A DNA stretch of 64,000 nucleotides from Neorhizobium sp. (GTDB lineage: Bacteria > Pseudomonadota > Alphaproteobacteria > Rhizobiales > Rhizobiaceae). The position numbers and the translations under genes are program-made. The DNA is taken from positions 186,001 to 250,000 of the forward strand of contig JAPWKC010000004.1 of the NCBI GenBank assembly GCA_028283725.1. Direction: 5' to 3'. This document shows, piece after piece, positions 60,756-64,000 of the stretch (its first letter is position 1; each line of letters begins with the position of its first letter). The notes beneath the pieces were generated by a model. The model was not told the origin of the DNA. It worked only from the letters and a program-made list of their open reading frames with translations, and did no database searches.

Positions 60756-62315
60756 TCAGGCGGTCGCTTCGGGCGCCACATAGCGCGGAAAAACCGGCTT
60801 CGGGGCTTCGAGCGGCGTGCCGGGCTTCAGGCGGCCTGCCTCGCCGAGGCTCTGGAAATCACGGGCGTCCGCGCCGGCTGCGACGAGGTCTAACAGCTTT
60901 TCCGACGAGCCCGGCATGAAGGGCTGCAGAAGGATGGCGATCTGGCGCACGACTTCGGCCGTGACATAGAGAACGGTGCCCATACGCTCCGGGTCGGTCT
61001 TCTTCAGCGCCCAAGGCTCCTGGCCGGCGAAATAGCGGTCGGTTTCGGAGACGACGGCGATGATGGCGGCCAGCGCCTTGTGGATGGTCTGCTTGCCCAT
61101 TTCCTCGCGGCAGATGGCGATCAGCGCGTCGGCGGAGGCAAGCATCGCCTGATCGGCTTCGGTGAGGGCGCCCGGCGTCGGGATCTGGCCGTCGCAGTTC
61201 TTGACGATCATCGACAGCGAGCGGCTGGCAAGGTTGCCGATGCCGTTTGCAAGGTCGGCGTTGATGCGCGTGCCGATCGCCTCTTCGCTGCAGCTACCGT
61301 CCTGGCCGAAGGAGATTTCGCGCATCAGGTAGAAGCGGATCGCATCGAGACCGAAATGGCCGATCAGTTCGAACGGGTCGAGCACGTTGCCGAGCGACTT
61401 CGACATCTTCTCGCCGCCCTTGGCAAGAACGAAGCCGTGCGCGTAGACGCGCTTGGGCAGAGGCAGGCCCGCAGACATCAGGAAGGCAGGCCAGTAGACG
61501 GCGTGGAAGCGGATAATATCCTTGCCGATGATATGGACGTCAGCCGGCCAGTATTTCGCGCGCTCGCCCTGCGGCTCGTCGATATAGCCGGTGGCGGTGA
61601 GATAGTTGGTCAGCGCATCGACCCAGACATACATGACATGGTCAGGATCGTTCGGAACCTTGATGCCCCAGTCGAAGGTGGTGCGAGAGATCGAAAGATC
61701 CTTCAGCCCCGACTTGACGAAGGAGATGACCTCGTTGCGACGCTCGGCCGGGCCGATGAAATCGGGGTTTTCCTCATAATGCTTCAGAAGCTTGTCGCCA
61801 TATTCCGACAGCTTGAAGAAATAGCTCGATTCTTCCACCCATTCGACCGGCGTGCCCTGCGGGCCGTAGCGGACGCCATCGGCGCGCACGTCCGTCTCGT
61901 CCTCGGCGTAATAGGCTTCGTCGCGCACGGAATACCAGCCGGCATAGGCATCCTTGTAGATGTCGCCGGCATCGGCCATGCGGTTCCACAGCGCCTTGCT
62001 GGTGGCGTGGTGGCGCTCTTCGGTGGTGCGAATGAAATCGTCGTTCGAGGCGTTGAGCAGCTTGCCCATCTCGCGGAATTCGTTTGAATTGCGCTCGGCA
62101 AGCGCTTCCGGCGTAATGCCCTCGTTGCGCGCCGTCTGCTGCATCTTCTGGCCGTGCTCGTCGGTTCCGGTCAGGAAGAACACATCCTTGCCGTCGAGGC
62201 GCTGGAAGCGCGCCATCGCATCGGTCGCGATCAGTTCGTAGGCATGGCCGATATGCGGCTTGCCATTCGGGTAGGAAATCGCGGTGGTGATGTAGAAGGG
62301 TGTCTTGTCAGCCAT
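60756..62315 (-). CDS. metG: Methionyl-tRNA synthetase
   Basis: Class I synthetase charging tRNA-Met (519 residues). The HIGH motif is in [11 protein letters not shown] near residue 20 and the KMSKS loop in [15 protein letters not shown] near residue 303. The anticodon-binding helical domain follows (about 360-510), and the dimerising EMAP-like C-terminal domain of long MetRS is absent, as in the alphaproteobacterial short form. The 198 bp upstream to holB show no gene. The start is the first ATG in the frame and gives [18 protein letters not shown]. Confidence 0.97.
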   Translation of the reverse strand: MADKTPFYITTAISYPNGKPHIGHAYELIATDAMARFQRLDGKDVFFLTGTDEHGQKMQQTARNEGITPEALAERNSNEFREMGKLLNASNDDFIRTTEERHHATSKALWNRMADAGDIYKDAYAGWYSVRDEAYYAEDETDVRADGVRYGPQGTPVEWVEESSYFFKLSEYGDKLLKHYEENPDFIGPAERRNEVISFVKSGLKDLSISRTTFDWGIKVPNDPDHVMYVWVDALTNYLTATGYIDEPQGERAKYWPADVHIIGKDIIRFHAVYWPAFLMSAGLPLPKRVYAHGFVLAKGGEKMSKSLGNVLDPFELIGHFGLDAIRFYLMREISFGQDGSCSEEAIGTRINADLANGIGNLASRSLSMIVKNCDGQIPTPGALTEADQAMLASADALIAICREEMGKQTIHKALAAIIAVVSETDRYFAGQEPWALKKTDPERMGTVLYVTAEVVRQIAILLQPFMPGSSEKLLDLVAAGADARDFQSLGEAGRLKPGTPLEAPKPVFPRYVAPEATA

Positions 62316-62513
62316 GGAATATACTCGGAGAATGAACTCGGGTCGCCTTCCGACAGGATCGAAAAACGTTCTGCCGCTCTTAGCGCATGTTACGCGGATG
62401 CGAAACCGAAAGTTCCCGCCGTAGGCGGTAAACGGTCGTCATGTGGTTGCACCGGCCAAGGGGGCGCACGTCCCCCATCAGCCAACGACCTCTAACGGGC
62501 CCCGACAGAACCG

Positions 62514-63542
62514 TCAGGCGCGCGCAGCCTCCAGAATGGAAAGCAGCGTCTGTTTGCGGTCGAGATTATAGGCCTGCGAGACGGTGATTTTCTCGCCGAT
62601 GTCGCTCACCAGTTTCGCATGTCTGTCGGCGGAGACAAGGTCACCGGACAGCGCCGCGCTGCGGGCACATTCCACAAGATGATCGGCCAGATGATCGAGG
62701 AAGAAGGAGAAGACGACGTCGCTTTCCTTGCCGGAAAGCACGTCGGCCAGCCGGTGCATCGCCTTGCGGGCCGCGGGGCCGTCAGCGGCCATCACATCGT
62801 CGAAGGCGGTGATGATATCCATACCGCCATAGTTCATCAGCTTCAGTGCCTGCGAGACGCTGCCCTTGGCGCTTGAAAGCACTGTTTCCGCCGTCTTTCC
62901 ACCATCGAGCGGCGTGCCGAGGGCCGACAGCGCGCGGTTCAGATCATCGTCACCGAGCGGGGACAGGCGCAGCGGCTGGCAGCGCGAACGGATCGTCGGC
63001 AGGAGCTTTCCCGGCGCGTGGGAGAGGACGAGGAACATCGCGTTCTTCGGCGGCTCCTCGAGGATCTTGAGAATGGCGTTGGCTGCATTTCTGTTGAGAT
63101 CGTCCGCAGGGTCGATGATGACGATGCGCCAGTTGCCGGTGCCCGACGTCTGCGAGAAGAAATGCCCGGCGCGGCGCACCTCGTCGACCGTGATGGCGCT
63201 CTTCACCTTGCCGGTCTTGTCGTCGACCGGGCGTGCCAGATGCAGGAGATTGTGCGAGGCGCCGGAGGCGATCTGGCGGCTGACCGACGAGCCGAGATCC
63301 GGATCGGAGATATGATCCGGCGCATCCGCCGGGTTCGGATGGGTCAGGACGTGACTGGCGAAGCGGAAGGCGAGTGTGGCCTTGCCGATGCCCTCCGGCC
63401 CTTCGATGAGGACGGCGTGATGCGCCTTTCCCGACTTGTAGCTACGCGCCAGAAAAGCCTCGGCAGCGTCATGGCCGAAGAGATGCGGATTGCTGGCAGG
63501 CGCGATCGCGCCATCCAGCACATGCGGGCTCTGGTCGCTCAT
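62514..63542 (-). CDS. holB: DNA polymerase III subunit delta prime
   Basis: A clamp-loader subunit (342 residues) of the AAA+ fold. The sequence has AHHAVLIEGPEGIGKATLAF, NRNAANAILKILEEPPKNAMFLVLSH (the conserved sensor region) and TIRSRCQPLRL. The P-loop GPEGIGKAT is close to canonical GxxGxGK. It overlaps the tmk stop (ATGA at 63539-63542), so tmk and holB are translationally coupled, an arrangement widely conserved in bacteria. Confidence 0.94.
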   Translation of the reverse strand: MSDQSPHVLDGAIAPASNPHLFGHDAAEAFLARSYKSGKAHHAVLIEGPEGIGKATLAFRFASHVLTHPNPADAPDHISDPDLGSSVSRQIASGASHNLLHLARPVDDKTGKVKSAITVDEVRRAGHFFSQTSGTGNWRIVIIDPADDLNRNAANAILKILEEPPKNAMFLVLSHAPGKLLPTIRSRCQPLRLSPLGDDDLNRALSALGTPLDGGKTAETVLSSAKGSVSQALKLMNYGGMDIITAFDDVMAADGPAARKAMHRLADVLSGKESDVVFSFFLDHLADHLVECARSAALSGDLVSADRHAKLVSDIGEKITVSQAYNLDRKQTLLSILEAARA

Positions 63543-64000
63543 CCGGTGGCATCCGATGTGGTTGTGGCCGATGACCGCGCCAGTGGCTCGACAATCGCCG
63601 CGATCTCCTCGGCGATCTCCTCCTCGCTGCGGTCGGCATCGACGACGCGGCAGCGCGACGGTTCGTTCTGCGCGATCCCGAGATAGGCGTCGCGGCGCTT
63701 TTCGTGGGTCTCAACTTCCTCGCGCTCGAAACGGTCCGGTGCGGCATCACCGCCGCGACGACGAGCGCGTTCCAGCCCGGTTTCCGCCGGCAGATCGAGG
63801 ATGATAGTGCAATCTGGCAGAACGCCGTCGATCGCAACGCGCTGCAGCGCCTCGATCAGATCGGGATCGAGATTGCCGGTCGCACCCTGATAGACGCGGG
63901 AGGAATCAATGAACCGGTCGCAGAGAACGATCGCGCCGGTCTTCAGCGCCGGACGGATCACCTCTTCCACATGATCGTTGCGGGCGGCGGCAAACAGGAT
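63539..64000 (-). CDS. tmk: Thymidylate kinase, C-terminal part
   Basis: Phosphorylates dTMP to dTDP. The gene runs off the window end: the frame is open from base 64000 (ILFAAARNDHVEEVIRPALK), so about 60-70 N-terminal residues, including the P-loop, are outside. Visible motifs are the DR(F/Y) signature VLCDRFIDSSRVYQGATGNL, LDLPAETGLERARRRGG and FEREEVETHEKRRDAYL. A GTG at 63970 opens the frame within the window but is not the true start. Its stop overlaps the holB start. Confidence 0.94.
   Translation of the reverse strand: MLFAAARNDHVEEVIRPALKTGAIVLCDRFIDSSRVYQGATGNLDPDLIEALQRVAIDGVLPDCTIILDLPAETGLERARRRGGDAAPDRFEREEVETHEKRRDAYLGIAQNEPSRCRVVDADRSEEEIAEEIAAIVEPLARSSATTTSDATG

Overview
The window is chromosomal DNA of high G+C from an alphaproteobacterium of the order Rhizobiales, most likely Rhizobiaceae (Rhizobium/Agrobacterium/Neorhizobium type). 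This rests on the gene order (glmS, a DUF502 gene, recG, sdhE, mfd; glnB-glnA-nnr; uvrA, ssb, marC, gyrA, coaD, two cyclophilins, queA-tgt), the B12-dependent ribonucleotide reductase NrdJ, an alphaproteobacterial SOS box (GAAC-N7-GAAC) and a LuxR solo of the plant-associated type. No species is assigned.

Layout. 1-8.3 kb: the 3' part of glmS, a DUF502 membrane protein, then recG divergent from sdhE-mfd. 8.4-13.3 kb: DMT exporter, DsbA-family oxidoreductase, orphan YejA-like binding protein, IalB-like secreted protein, hspQ. 13.4-17.1 kb: glnBA behind a sigma-54 promoter, then nnr. 17.1-23.1 kb: DUF72 gene, uvrA and ssb sharing an SOS box, marC. 23.1-31.2 kb: gyrA (TTG start), a stretch of very small membrane-protein ORFs, coaD, two cyclophilins, the queuosine genes queA-tgt. 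31.3-35 kb: DUF882 protein and a divergent proline iminopeptidase/LuxR-solo pair. 35-39.8 kb: nrdJ and its long upstream region with two NrdR-like boxes. 39.8-46.1 kb: gpt, GT39 glycosyltransferase, DUF4260 protein, universal stress protein behind an FNR/FixK-like box, a CinA-type molybdopterin-binding protein, wrbA, a small secreted protein. 46.3-48.4 kb: a 2-kb integrated-element remnant. 48.4-58.1 kb: ilvA, HlyU-like, a GGDEF cyclase, azoR/lysR, DUF2087, DUF4864, MFS, J-domain and GNAT genes. 58.2-64 kb: a frameshifted haloacid dehalogenase, then a minus-strand housekeeping run tmk-holB-metG-tatD-MBL hydrolase.

Most of the window is ordinary housekeeping sequence. The exceptional region is 46346-48348. 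A tRNA-Leu(UAA) gene has been cut in its anticodon loop by an element flanked by a 13-bp direct repeat, and the two halves rejoin on paper into a perfect tRNA. The element holds an intact tRNA-Leu(UAA), a start-only integrase fragment and an AT-richer two-gene operon. That operon encodes a winged-helix-like protein and a winged-helix plus HEPN-like protein with an R-x4-H motif, and is a candidate uncharacterised toxin or phage-defence cassette.

Other points of note: a Tgt lacking three of four zinc ligands, a LuxR solo with the Met/Trp substitutions of the plant-compound-responding subgroup beside its pip partner, a paired NrdR box before nrdJ, and unannotated micro-ORFs near gyrA. All assignments come from reading the sequence; no database search was run.
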